This document shows positions 1 through 5,854 of a DNA stretch of 9,140 bases, piece after piece. Location: assembly GCA_028288645.1 (NCBI GenBank), contig JAQBNJ010000452.1, forward strand, positions 1-9,140, written 5' to 3'. How positions within the stretch are numbered: the stretch's first letter is position 1; every line of letters begins with the position of its first letter. This stretch comes from Sediminibacterium sp. (GTDB lineage: Bacteria; Bacteroidota; Bacteroidia; Chitinophagales; Chitinophagaceae). The translations under genes and the position numbers were made by a program. The notes under the pieces are model-generated. The model did no database searches and was not told the DNA's origin. It was given only the letters and a program-made list of their open reading frames with translations.

Positions 1-63
1 AAAAGGTATTCTATCCGCTATCAGGTCTACAAGAATATTAGTGTCAATAAATACCTTTTTCAT
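1..63 (-). CDS. PIN-domain (VapC-like) toxin, N-terminal fragment cut by the window edge
   Basis: Only the first 21 codons are present; the gene continues beyond base 1. The visible N-terminus reads MKKVFIDTNILVDL, the hallmark first strand of PIN-domain ribonucleases, with the first acidic metal-binding Asp at residue 7 in the F-I-D-T-N motif. PIN toxins of type II systems are Mg2+-dependent RNases that cleave tRNA or other RNA. The start codon overlaps the stop of the upstream antitoxin gene in an ATGA, the usual translational coupling in such pairs. The RNA target cannot be inferred, and whether the downstream acidic residues are intact cannot be seen. Confidence 0.85.
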   Translation of the reverse strand, partial: MKKVFIDTNILVDLIADRIPF

Positions 64-302
64 AAATGCTTGTCTTCTAAATATGAACGCAATTCCTTTT
101 CTTCATCAAAGTTTTTGGGCAGTTTAACGGCGCCAACTATTTTTTTGAGTTTCGGTGATATTTCTTCAGTGCCACTCTCCTGGATAACTGTTTCAAGATA
201 ATTTTCAATCAGCTCAGATAAACTCCTTCCCGTGTTTTTTGCATAAGATTTAGCCCTTTCAATTATTTCTTTTTCTACTGTTAATGTTAACTTAGTTGTC
301 AT
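60..302 (-). CDS. Ribbon-helix-helix antitoxin (DUF6364-like) of the PIN toxin
   Basis: An 80-residue protein starting MTTKLTLTVEK. Residues 3-9 fit the DNA-binding beta strand of a ribbon-helix-helix fold. Residues 10-24 and 27-40 (GRSLSELIENYLETV) fit its two helices, and the charged tail (about 45-80, with SPKLKKIVG and LPKNFDEEKE) matches the toxin-wrapping tail of Bacteroidota antitoxins annotated as DUF6364 (recognised from memory). It would bind its own promoter and neutralise the adjoining PIN RNase. The frame stays open upstream to 431, but I chose the ATG at 302. The domain begins there, the upstream residues do not resemble the family, and a promoter lies at 320-350 inside the extension. 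The stop overlaps the toxin ATG by four bases. Confidence 0.85.
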   Translation of the reverse strand: MTTKLTLTVEKEIIERAKSYAKNTGRSLSELIENYLETVIQESGTEEISPKLKKIVGAVKLPKNFDEEKELRSYLEDKHL

Positions 303-319
303 GATACGTGCTTTAATTA

Positions 320-350
320 TAAAGATACGTATATCATGATAAAACTCAAA
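320..350 (-). promoter_or_regulatory. Promoter and probable operator of the toxin-antitoxin pair
   Basis: On the minus strand a TTTG (350-347) is followed after 19 bases by TATCTTTA (327-320), one mismatch from the Bacteroidota TAnnTTTG -7 element. The predicted transcript start falls just before the antitoxin ATG at 302. The spacer holds two abutting 8-base palindromes, ATACGTAT (325-332) and ATCATGAT (333-340), and GATACGT recurs directly at 303-309 and 324-330. Palindromes in this place are typical of ribbon-helix-helix autorepression. The promoter match is seen directly; the operator role is inferred. Confidence 0.6.
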
Positions 351-462
351 ATGTTCCGAACAAATTGAATAATAGTATAACAGGAATGATTTGGACTGGC
401 CACCTAAAACTTCTAATTTGTTTATTATCAATTAGTTAGTAAATGATGGAATAATTTTATTA

Positions 463-490
463 AATAGTTTGGTTTATAAAATAAACTATT
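463..490. repeat. Inverted repeat inside the TonB-receptor promoter, possible operator
   Basis: AATAGTTT at 463-470 and its exact reverse complement AAACTATT at 483-490 are separated by 12 bases. An inner pair, GTTTAT (472-477) and ATAAAC (481-486), overlaps the arrangement. The left arm covers most of the -33 TTTG and the right arm abuts the -7 element, a position where a bound dimer would block RNA polymerase. The region is AT-rich, so chance is possible. Confidence 0.4.
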
Positions 491-499
491 CTATGTTTG
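468..499 (+). promoter_or_regulatory. Bacteroidota-type promoter of the TonB-dependent receptor block
   Basis: TTTG at 468-471 and TATGTTTG at 492-499, an exact TAnnTTTG, are separated by 20 bases, close to the usual spacing for the primary sigma factor of this phylum. The start codon follows 19 bases after the -7 element, leaving a leader of only about a dozen bases without a Shine-Dalgarno sequence. Confidence 0.7.
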
Positions 500-518
500 T
501 CCTGTCAAATCAAAATAA

Positions 519-2723
519 ATGAAAAAATTAACGATCCTGCTTCTTACCGTTCTAACTACAGGTTGGGTAAACGCCCAGGTGAGATTAACCGGCAAAGTAA
601 GGGACAACCGTAACCATATTATGGCCGGAGCCAGTGTCCAGGTAAAAGGTTCTTATGATGGCGGGGTGAGTGATTCTACCGGTCATTTTTCTTTTAAAAC
701 TTTTGAGAAAGGAGAACAGACCATTGTTGTAAGCAATGTCGGGTACAAATCCGTAGAGCAAAAGATAGCAATCGGGGTTGATACGGTAGAAATGCTGTTC
801 AACTTAAAAGAAGAAGTAAATGAGCTCAAAGCAGTAACCGTTACCGCAGGAAGTTTTGAAGCCGGCGATAAAAAAAGAGCGGCCACAGTTCTCAGCTCTT
901 TAGACGTAGTAACCACCGGCGGCGCCAATGCAGATATTTCTGCTGTTGTAAAAACATTGCCAGGGGCACAACAGGTGGGCGAACAGGAAGGCTTGTTTGT
1001 TCGCGGTGGTGCAGGTTACGAAACGAAACAGTTTATTGATGGTACGATGGTGAACAATCCATACTTCAGCAGCGTACCGGATCTTGCACAGCGCGGCCGT
1101 TTTTCTCCTTTCCTGTTTAAAGGAACTGTTTTCAGTACAGGTGGTTACTCTGCTTTATATGGACAGGCTTTGTCCTCTGCTTTGATATTGGAAAGTATAG
1201 ATATCCCGGATCGCTCTGAAGCAAGTGCATCCTTTTCACCAATATTTGTCGGCGGTGGGCTGCAGGAAATTGCGAAGGATAAAAAATCTTCATGGGGAGT
1301 AAGGTACGATTATACAAATCTCGCGGCTTACTTCGCCATCGTAAAGCAAACACCTGATTATTTTAAAGTACCGGAATTCCACGCGGCTGATGCGAACTTC
1401 CGGATCAAAACAAAAAGCGGTGGCATTATTAAATACTATACAACTTTTGCTACCAATCATTTGGGTTTGCGCAGGCCGAACATTGATGATGCCACATTGA
1501 AAAATGCATTTGCGCTGAAGAATACCAACTGGTATAACAATCTTAGCTGGAGAGAAAATTTGGGCCATGGCTGGAAAATGAACCTGGGACTGAGTTACAG
1601 TACAGATCACAATGATATTTCCAATCATATCCAAAACCAAAACAACGCGCAGGTTTCAACAGGATTGGTTTGGATAGACAGTACCAACTTTACCGCGACT
1701 ACACGTGCTGACTTGAGCCAGTTCAAAGCAGTGTTTGATAAAAGACTGAGTGGCATCAGCGTGATCCGTTTCGGCGGGGAGTATATGTATAGCTACAACA
1801 AAGGCCTGTACAACACATACAACAGTTTATTAAAAGATCATTTCAAAGCCTTGTTTAGTGAAGCAGATCTTTACATCACGAACGATCTTGCAGGAAAAGT
1901 AGGTGTACGGGTTGAACAATCTTCATTGCTCAATAAAGCGAATATCGCTCCGCGTTTATCACTCGCTTATAAGACAGGACAGGGTGGACAAATGAGTATC
2001 GCTTACGGAACATTCTACCAGAAACCTGAGAACACGTATTTGTATGCAACAACCAATTTTGGTTATACAAAAGCAACACACTATATCATTAACTATATAA
2101 AGAATACTGCGCTGCAAACTTTCCGCGTAGAAGCATTCTATAAAAAATACCAGGACCTGGTAAAAACCTATCCTGCCTATAATAATGACGGAAGCGGTTA
2201 TGCAAAAGGTATTGAATTGTATTGGAGAGATAAAAAGAGTATTAAGAACCTTGACTATTGGATCAGTTATTCATATCTCGATACCAAACGTGATTACCTG
2301 AACTATCCAGCACAAATGCAGCCAAATTTTGCTGCCGATCATACTGCATCACTCGTCATGAAAAGATTTGTTACCCAATGGAACACCGGTTTCAATTTTA
2401 CATACACATATGCAACCGGCAGGCCTTATTACTTACTCGTAAAGAATGGCGCCAAATATAATATAGCTGACCAGGGAAAAACAATCGATTACAATACACT
2501 CGGTTTTAGCCTGAACTACCTGCAGAACATGGGGAAAGCATATGGTGTGATTGTATTCTCTATGACAAATGTGTTGAACAGTAACCAGGTATTCGGTTAC
2601 AATTATGGACATGATGGCCATAAAGAAGCGATCACAACAGCCGCGCCACGTTTTATATTTCTCGGATTGTTCTTAAGCTGGGGTGTGGATAGGAGGCAGG
2701 ATGCTATTAATAATAACCTGTAG
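519..2723 (+). CDS. TonB-dependent outer-membrane receptor with carboxypeptidase-regulatory-like domain
   Basis: A 734-residue outer-membrane transporter. Residues 1-19 form a signal peptide (lysines at 2-3, Leu/Thr core, cleavage near VNA-Q). Residues 21-95 are a CarboxypepD_reg-like beta domain (LTGKVRD, MAGASVQVKG, VSDSTGHFSF, VVSNVGYKS). Next is a TonB-box-like LKAVTVTAG (103-111), then a plug domain at about 118-226 with LPGAQQ, LFVRGGAGYETKQFIDG and GYSALYGQALSSALI. The rest, to about 722, alternates like a beta barrel, and its last strand, RFIFLGLFLSWG, is followed by an 11-residue polar tail. Such receptors import ligands across the outer membrane using TonB-ExbBD energy. No SusD partner or substrate enzyme is adjacent, so it is not a typical SusC and the ligand is unknown. 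It heads a co-directional block with two 2TM proteins and an exported helical-repeat protein. Confidence 0.93.
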   Translation: MKKLTILLLTVLTTGWVNAQVRLTGKVRDNRNHIMAGASVQVKGSYDGGVSDSTGHFSFKTFEKGEQTIVVSNVGYKSVEQKIAIGVDTVEMLFNLKEEVNELKAVTVTAGSFEAGDKKRAATVLSSLDVVTTGGANADISAVVKTLPGAQQVGEQEGLFVRGGAGYETKQFIDGTMVNNPYFSSVPDLAQRGRFSPFLFKGTVFSTGGYSALYGQALSSALILESIDIPDRSEASASFSPIFVGGGLQEIAKDKKSSWGVRYDYTNLAAYFAIVKQTPDYFKVPEFHAADANFRIKTKSGGIIKYYTTFATNHLGLRRPNIDDATLKNAFALKNTNWYNNLSWRENLGHGWKMNLGLSYSTDHNDISNHIQNQNNAQVSTGLVWIDSTNFTATTRADLSQFKAVFDKRLSGISVIRFGGEYMYSYNKGLYNTYNSLLKDHFKALFSEADLYITNDLAGKVGVRVEQSSLLNKANIAPRLSLAYKTGQGGQMSIAYGTFYQKPENTYLYATTNFGYTKATHYIINYIKNTALQTFRVEAFYKKYQDLVKTYPAYNNDGSGYAKGIELYWRDKKSIKNLDYWISYSYLDTKRDYLNYPAQMQPNFAADHTASLVMKRFVTQWNTGFNFTYTYATGRPYYLLVKNGAKYNIADQGKTIDYNTLGFSLNYLQNMGKAYGVIVFSMTNVLNSNQVFGYNYGHDGHKEAITTAAPRFIFLGLFLSWGVDRRQDAINNNL

Positions 2724-2730
2724 TTGAAGA

Positions 2731-2758
2731 ATCAAGAATCAAGTATCAAGTATCAAGA
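2731..2758 (+). repeat. Heptamer tandem repeat, family A (ATCAAGW x4)
   Basis: Four head-to-tail copies of a 7-base unit ATCAAG followed by A or T, starting 7 bases after the receptor stop codon. The intervening TTGAAGA (2724-2730) looks like a decayed fifth unit. No inverted partner array was found downstream before the next gene. The rest of the gap holds a second small repeat: CTAATAAA at 2781-2788 and again at 2797-2804. Confidence 0.9.
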
Positions 2759-2813
2759 AAATCTGGCAATTCAAAAGCTACTAATAAACCAATCAACTAA
2801 TAAATTTTACAAC

Positions 2814-3092
2814 ATGAACAACCAACAACAAAAAGACGATGAACTCTGGCAGATGGCCAAAGCGCGGGTAGGTTTCCGCTGGAGCTTTGCCAGTTATTTT
2901 GTAGTGAATGCATTTTTAGTAGCAGTATGGTTCTTTACTTCCGGCCCTTACAGTTATTTCTGGCCCATATGGCCAATGATGGGTTGGGGTATTGGCATTG
3001 CCTTTCAATATTTTCATGCGTTTCATGGTAATAAGTTTACCAATACGCAGAAAGAATATGAGAGATTAAAAAGAGAACAGGAACGTTTATAA
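2814..3092 (+). CDS. 2TM-domain membrane protein, copy 1
   Basis: A 92-residue protein matching the small 2TM domain family common in Bacteroidota. A short polar N-terminus (DELWQMAKARVGFR) leads into a first membrane helix at about 24-42. A PYSYFW loop follows, then the family motif WPIWPMMGWGIGIAF in a second helix at about 49-70, and a charged coil-like tail (TQKEYERLKREQERL). The frame is open upstream to a TTG at 2724. I prefer the ATG at 2814 because the upstream codons are made of repeat sequence and unlike the family. The next gene is a diverged duplicate 19 bases downstream. The domain's molecular role is unknown to me; in other genomes it also occurs fused to or near LytS-type histidine kinases, none of which is here. 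Confidence 0.85.
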   Translation: MNNQQQKDDELWQMAKARVGFRWSFASYFVVNAFLVAVWFFTSGPYSYFWPIWPMMGWGIGIAFQYFHAFHGNKFTNTQKEYERLKREQERL

Positions 3093-3111
3093 CCTTCAAA
3101 AAAAAATCAAT

Positions 3112-3405
3112 ATGGAACCGAACGATGAAATTCTCTGGGCGATAGCCAAAAAGAGAGCAGCTTTTAAAAAGCAACTGATCAGCTACGTGATCGTGAACTG
3201 TTTTTTATGGATAGTGTGGTTCTCATCAGGAAGTGTATGGCTGGCACCAGGCGAAAGGCTCTTCAGGTATGAATATTTTCCATGGCCCATTTGGGTAATG
3301 TTGTCATGGGGAATTGGCCTTGCGTTTAGTTTCGCCAACGCTTACCTCGTCAATACAAAAAACGCTATCGAACAGGAATATCAAAAATTAAAAAATCAAC
3401 AATAA
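3112..3405 (+). CDS. 2TM-domain membrane protein, copy 2
   Basis: A 97-residue paralogue of the preceding gene. The pattern is the same: DEILWAIAKKRAAFKKQ, helix 1 at about 22-40, a longer loop (GSVWLAPGERLFRYEYF), the motif WPIWVMLSWGIGLAF in helix 2 at about 57-78, and a charged tail (IEQEYQKLKNQQ). The shared motif and layout show a tandem duplication, though the loops have diverged in length and sequence. Both termini are predicted to face the cytoplasm. Two copies side by side suggest a hetero-oligomer or divergent roles, which is inference. The start follows an A-rich tract instead of a Shine-Dalgarno sequence. Confidence 0.85.
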   Translation: MEPNDEILWAIAKKRAAFKKQLISYVIVNCFLWIVWFSSGSVWLAPGERLFRYEYFPWPIWVMLSWGIGLAFSFANAYLVNTKNAIEQEYQKLKNQQ

Positions 3406-3424
3406 TTATCAAAAAACAATTTTT

Positions 3425-4051
3425 ATGAAACAGGTATTGGTTATCATCAGTATGTTCATAGCCGGAATGGTTGCGGCTCAATCAAAGTATGAAACAGCCA
3501 TGGGCAGGGGGTTAGAACAATTACAGGCTGCAAAGACCGCGGAAGACATGACCACCGCATCCGCTTTTTTTGAAAGGGTAGGCGATGCAGAAAAAGACAA
3601 ATGGCTCCCGTATTATTATGCTGCTTATTGCAATCACCTTACTGGATGGATGAATCCCAAAGCAGATAAAGATAAAGTTGCCGAAAAATCAAAGGACCTT
3701 ATCGCAAAAGCAGAACTGGTGGAAAGAAATTCAGAACTCTATTGCCTCCGCCAAATGGTAGCCGTACAGCAAATGACGGTTGATGCAATGTCGCGCTACC
3801 AAACCTACGGCGCAGAAGCTAACAATGCACTTGAAAATGCAAAGAAAGCAGATGCTTCCAACCCACGCATTTACCTGCTACAGGGACAAACATTATTGAG
3901 AACACCGGAAGCTTTTGGCGGTGGAAAAGCAGTATCAAAAAAGCTGGCTGAAAAATCGATCGAATTATTCAAAACATTCAAACCTGCATCTCCTTTACAT
4001 CCGAGCTGGGGTAAAGATGAAGCTGATAAATTATTAGAAGCTTGTCAGTAA
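3425..4051 (+). CDS. Exported helical-repeat (TPR-like) protein of unknown function
   Basis: A 208-residue protein with a signal peptide at 1-19 (MKQVLVIISM core, cleavage near VAA-Q). The mature part is almost wholly alpha-helical with TPR-like spacing: about 23-52 (GRGLEQLQAAKTAEDMTTAS then FFERV), 60-72 (WLPYYYAAYCNHL), 84-100, 105-140 and 147-160 (NPRIYLLQGQTLLRT). A glycine-rich PEAFGGGK turn (161-168) and a final helix pair follow. No lipobox cysteine is at the cleavage site, so it is expected to be free in the periplasm. I recognise this as a Bacteroidota protein type but know no function. It is the last gene before the terminator at 4068, so it probably shares a transcript with the two 2TM genes and perhaps the receptor. 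Confidence 0.8.
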   Translation: MKQVLVIISMFIAGMVAAQSKYETAMGRGLEQLQAAKTAEDMTTASAFFERVGDAEKDKWLPYYYAAYCNHLTGWMNPKADKDKVAEKSKDLIAKAELVERNSELYCLRQMVAVQQMTVDAMSRYQTYGAEANNALENAKKADASNPRIYLLQGQTLLRTPEAFGGGKAVSKKLAEKSIELFKTFKPASPLHPSWGKDEADKLLEACQ

Positions 4052-4067
4052 TATGTGCATCTAATAC

Positions 4068-4097
4068 AGCAGTGGTAGCAATGCCACTGCTATTTTT
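4068..4097 (+). terminator. Rho-independent terminator after block 1
   Basis: AGCAGTGG (4068-4075) pairs perfectly with CCACTGCT (4084-4091) across an 8-base loop. A single A and five T follow. It begins 16 bases after the stop of the helical-repeat gene and separates it from the next block. Confidence 0.85.
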
Positions 4098-4098
4098 G
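4091..4098 (+). promoter_or_regulatory. Possible -7 element of the block 2 promoter, overlapping the terminator tail
   Basis: TATTTTTG fits TAnnTTTG exactly and lies 19 bases before the ATG at 4118, the same spacing as in front of the receptor gene. It consists of the last stem base and the T tract of the terminator. No TTTG is found 19-20 bases upstream, because that stretch is the terminator stem, so the promoter would be weak or need an activator. Confidence 0.4.
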
Positions 4099-4117
4099 TA
4101 TACTTAACCACTTACCA

Positions 4118-4714
4118 ATGGAAACAGACGAAAAAGAATTATCACCGCAGGAAAGCCTTGTTTTGATACAGACCATGATCAGTAAGACAAAAGGCGCTGT
4201 TGCAGACGATAGTTTTCATTTCCTGTTATGGGGATGGCTTGTTTTTATCTGTTGCCTGAGCAGCTACATCCTGAAAACAATTGTTCATTATCCCAACCAT
4301 TTTTATGTATGGTTGCTCATGCCGGTAGGTGGCGTTGTTTCTGCGGTATATGGTGCGCGTCAGAAAAAAACACGAACAGTAAAATCATTCCTGGATGAAT
4401 CGCTTGATTATTTGTGGATAGCGATCGGTTGCTCATTCCTTGTATTGATTATTGTGAATATATTGAACGCGCAATCATGGCAAACTGCTTTTACTTATTA
4501 TATACTGCTGTACGCGATCGGTACTTTTGTAAGTGGCAGTTTACTTCGTTTTAAACCATTGATCATTGGCGGGTTGATCAATTTTGGATTAGCGGCCATA
4601 TCAGCCCGGTTCAGTTACGATAATCAATTGCTGATCGGTAGTCTTGCTATCCTGATCAGTTATATCATACCCGGCCACTTATTGCGCAGAAAATATCAAA
4701 AACAAAAATTGTAA
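4118..4714 (+). CDS. Six-helix membrane protein, copy 1 of a paralogous pair
   Basis: A 198-residue integral membrane protein. A soluble amphipathic N-terminus (KELSPQESLVLIQTMISKTKG, about 6-26) precedes six predicted helices near 34-53, 62-80, 97-117, 123-143, 146-163 and 170-188. The C-terminus is basic (LLRRKYQKQKL). The next gene has the same plan and shares several short motifs: L(S/T)xQESLxLI near the N-terminus, RFKPLIIGGL against KFKPMIIGGI before helix 5, and IIPGHLLRRKY against LIPGLILRDRY at the end. I cannot name a family or function. The gap to the next gene is 2 bases, and a winged-helix regulator follows, so the three are probably co-transcribed and functionally linked. Confidence 0.8.
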   Translation: METDEKELSPQESLVLIQTMISKTKGAVADDSFHFLLWGWLVFICCLSSYILKTIVHYPNHFYVWLLMPVGGVVSAVYGARQKKTRTVKSFLDESLDYLWIAIGCSFLVLIIVNILNAQSWQTAFTYYILLYAIGTFVSGSLLRFKPLIIGGLINFGLAAISARFSYDNQLLIGSLAILISYIIPGHLLRRKYQKQKL

Positions 4715-4716
4715 GT

Positions 4717-5394
4717 ATGGAAGAGGATAAAAAACTTACGGAGCAGGAAAGCCTGGAGCTCATTACGGAAATGATCCATAAAGTAAAAAACACTTACCAT
4801 GAAAGTGGTACCGGCGCTATTTTATGGGGTACCGCTGTTGGTATTGCCGGGTTAACAAGTTTCGCCCAGCGCCATTGGAATTTCAGCATTGGGTTTGATA
4901 TATGGTTGATTGTACTGGTTGCCTTTATCCCCCAGATCTATATTTCAATCCGCGAGGGAAAGAACCGCAAAGTAGTTTCTTACCAGGAAGCATATATGGA
5001 TGCTGTATGGTTGGTGTTTGGGCTGAGTATTTTTATGCTGACCTTTTATCTCAATGTCATATCCGGTGTAACGGATAATTTCATGAAGCAGGATGACAGT
5101 GAGCTTCTGCTTAGAACTCTCACAACCGGTGAAACAAGGCATTACGCGCCTTCTGTACCCAGTGGGTATTCATTGTTGCTCCTTTTATTTGCGATGCCTA
5201 CATTAACAACCGGCATTGGCCAGAAATTCAAGCCAATGATTATCGGTGGTATTTTATGTTATGTCTATTTTATCATCTCCTGCTTTACCAGCACAAAATA
5301 TGATCTGCTGATGAACGGAATTGCGGGCATCACCAACTGGTTGATCCCCGGGCTTATTTTACGCGACAGGTATTTAAAAGGAAAGCGCTGTTAA
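4717..5394 (+). CDS. Six-helix membrane protein, copy 2 of a paralogous pair
   Basis: A 225-residue paralogue of the preceding gene. The N-terminus KKLTEQESLELITEMIHKVKN matches that of copy 1. Predicted helices lie near 33-50, 60-78, 95-117, 149-168, 172-191 and 195-215. It is longer because of a soluble insertion of about 30 residues between helices 3 and 4 (118-148, VTDNFMKQDDSELL onward), which would face the outside if the N-terminus is cytoplasmic. That insertion could be a sensing loop (inference). The C-terminus ends in RDRYLKGKRC with a terminal cysteine. The stop codon overlaps the regulator's start by one base (TAATG), so translation is probably coupled. The function is unknown. 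Confidence 0.8.
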   Translation: MEEDKKLTEQESLELITEMIHKVKNTYHESGTGAILWGTAVGIAGLTSFAQRHWNFSIGFDIWLIVLVAFIPQIYISIREGKNRKVVSYQEAYMDAVWLVFGLSIFMLTFYLNVISGVTDNFMKQDDSELLLRTLTTGETRHYAPSVPSGYSLLLLLFAMPTLTTGIGQKFKPMIIGGILCYVYFIISCFTSTKYDLLMNGIAGITNWLIPGLILRDRYLKGKRC

Positions 5395-5687
5395 TGTTTA
5401 AAGAACTGGATCCCATATTGCATTCACAATTACGGCTTGCGGTAATGAGTTTGCTCATTGCAGTGAAGGAGGCGGAGTTTACCTATATCCGTGAAAAAAC
5501 AAATGCCACAGCAGGTAATCTCAGTGTGCAGGTGCAAAAATTAAAAGAAGCAGGTTATATTGAAGTGACCAAACAGTTCAAAGACAATTACCCTCAAACC
5601 ACCTGCAAACTTACGCCACATGGCATCGAAGCTTTTGAAGCGTATGTAAAAGCGCTTCAGCAATATTTGCAGGCGGGGCAGAGTTAG
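5394..5687 (+). CDS. Winged-helix transcriptional regulator (PF13601-like, MarR/ArsR-type fold)
   Basis: A 97-residue single-domain DNA-binding protein. It opens with DPILHSQLRLAVMSLL, the first helix motif of the stand-alone winged-helix family (HTH_34). Helix 2 is near 28-36 (EFTYIREKT), the recognition helix near 40-53 (AGNLSVQVQKLKEA), and the wing is GYIEVTKQFKDNYPQTTCKLTPHG (residues 55-77, two strands and a turn). A dimerisation helix at 78-94 follows. No metal-binding or ligand domain is evident. It overlaps the upstream membrane-protein gene by one base. In this family such regulators often sit beside membrane proteins, so a membrane-to-regulator relay or control of its own operon and the ABC block downstream is plausible but inferred. 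Confidence 0.88.
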   Translation: MFKELDPILHSQLRLAVMSLLIAVKEAEFTYIREKTNATAGNLSVQVQKLKEAGYIEVTKQFKDNYPQTTCKLTPHGIEAFEAYVKALQQYLQAGQS

Positions 5688-5827
5688 ATGCTGGATATTC
5701 TGGATGCTGGATGCTGGATCGTTGAAGTTTAAGATCACTGACAGTTAGCGATAATCAAATAATATCCCGAGTCCAGCATTGAACATCCAGTATCCAACAT
5801 CCAGTATCCAGCATCCAGCCCCCAGCA
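5687..5827. repeat. Inverted heptamer arrays, family B (GGATGCT / TCCAGYA)
   Basis: The left array (5687-5719) starts on the last base of the regulator's stop codon and contains GGATGCT at 5702-5708 and 5709-5715 plus decayed copies upstream. The right array (5772-5827) is eight 7-base units in exact register with consensus TCCAGCA or TCCAGTA; unit 2 (TTGAACA) is degenerate. Bases 5700-5719 pair with 5799-5818 as 20 bp with a single G-U, enclosing 79 bases of non-repeat sequence. Shorter pairings in other registers are also possible. No T tract follows, so it is not a normal terminator. It fills most of the gap between the regulator and the ABC ATPase. Confidence 0.9.
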
Positions 5828-5840
5828 TCATTTTCCTTCT

Positions 5841-5848
5841 TACCTTTG
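5841..5848 (+). promoter_or_regulatory. -7 element of the ABC transporter operon
   Basis: TACCTTTG matches TAnnTTTG exactly and lies 6 bases before the ATG at 5855, so the transcript would be almost leaderless. The position where a -33 TTTG is expected falls in the last units of the family B heptamer array and has no match. The element also argues against starting the ATPase at the in-frame TTG at 5846, which lies within it. Confidence 0.55.
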
Positions 5849-5854
5849 TGCAAC

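Noticed and set aside
303..431. N-terminal extension of the antitoxin reading frame to an ATG at 431
   Set aside because: The extra 43 residues do not look like the RHH family and would span the promoter and palindromes at 320-350. The domain begins at the ATG at 302.
2801..2808. TAAATTTT as a -7 element for the first 2TM gene
   Set aside because: It lacks the final G of TAnnTTTG, has no upstream TTTG at the right distance and lies in AT-rich sequence, so the support is too weak to list.
2724..2813. 30-residue N-terminal extension of the first 2TM protein from a TTG
   Set aside because: The sequence is made of intergenic tandem repeats, starts directly after the receptor stop, and has no counterpart in the paralogous copy.
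5772..5827. CRISPR array
   Set aside because: Units are 7 bases with no spacers between them and no cas genes are nearby. This is a simple tandem array.
5846..5854. TTG start giving three extra residues to the ABC ATPase
   Set aside because: The TTG lies within the TACCTTTG -7 element, and the ATG at 5855 fits the family N-terminus.
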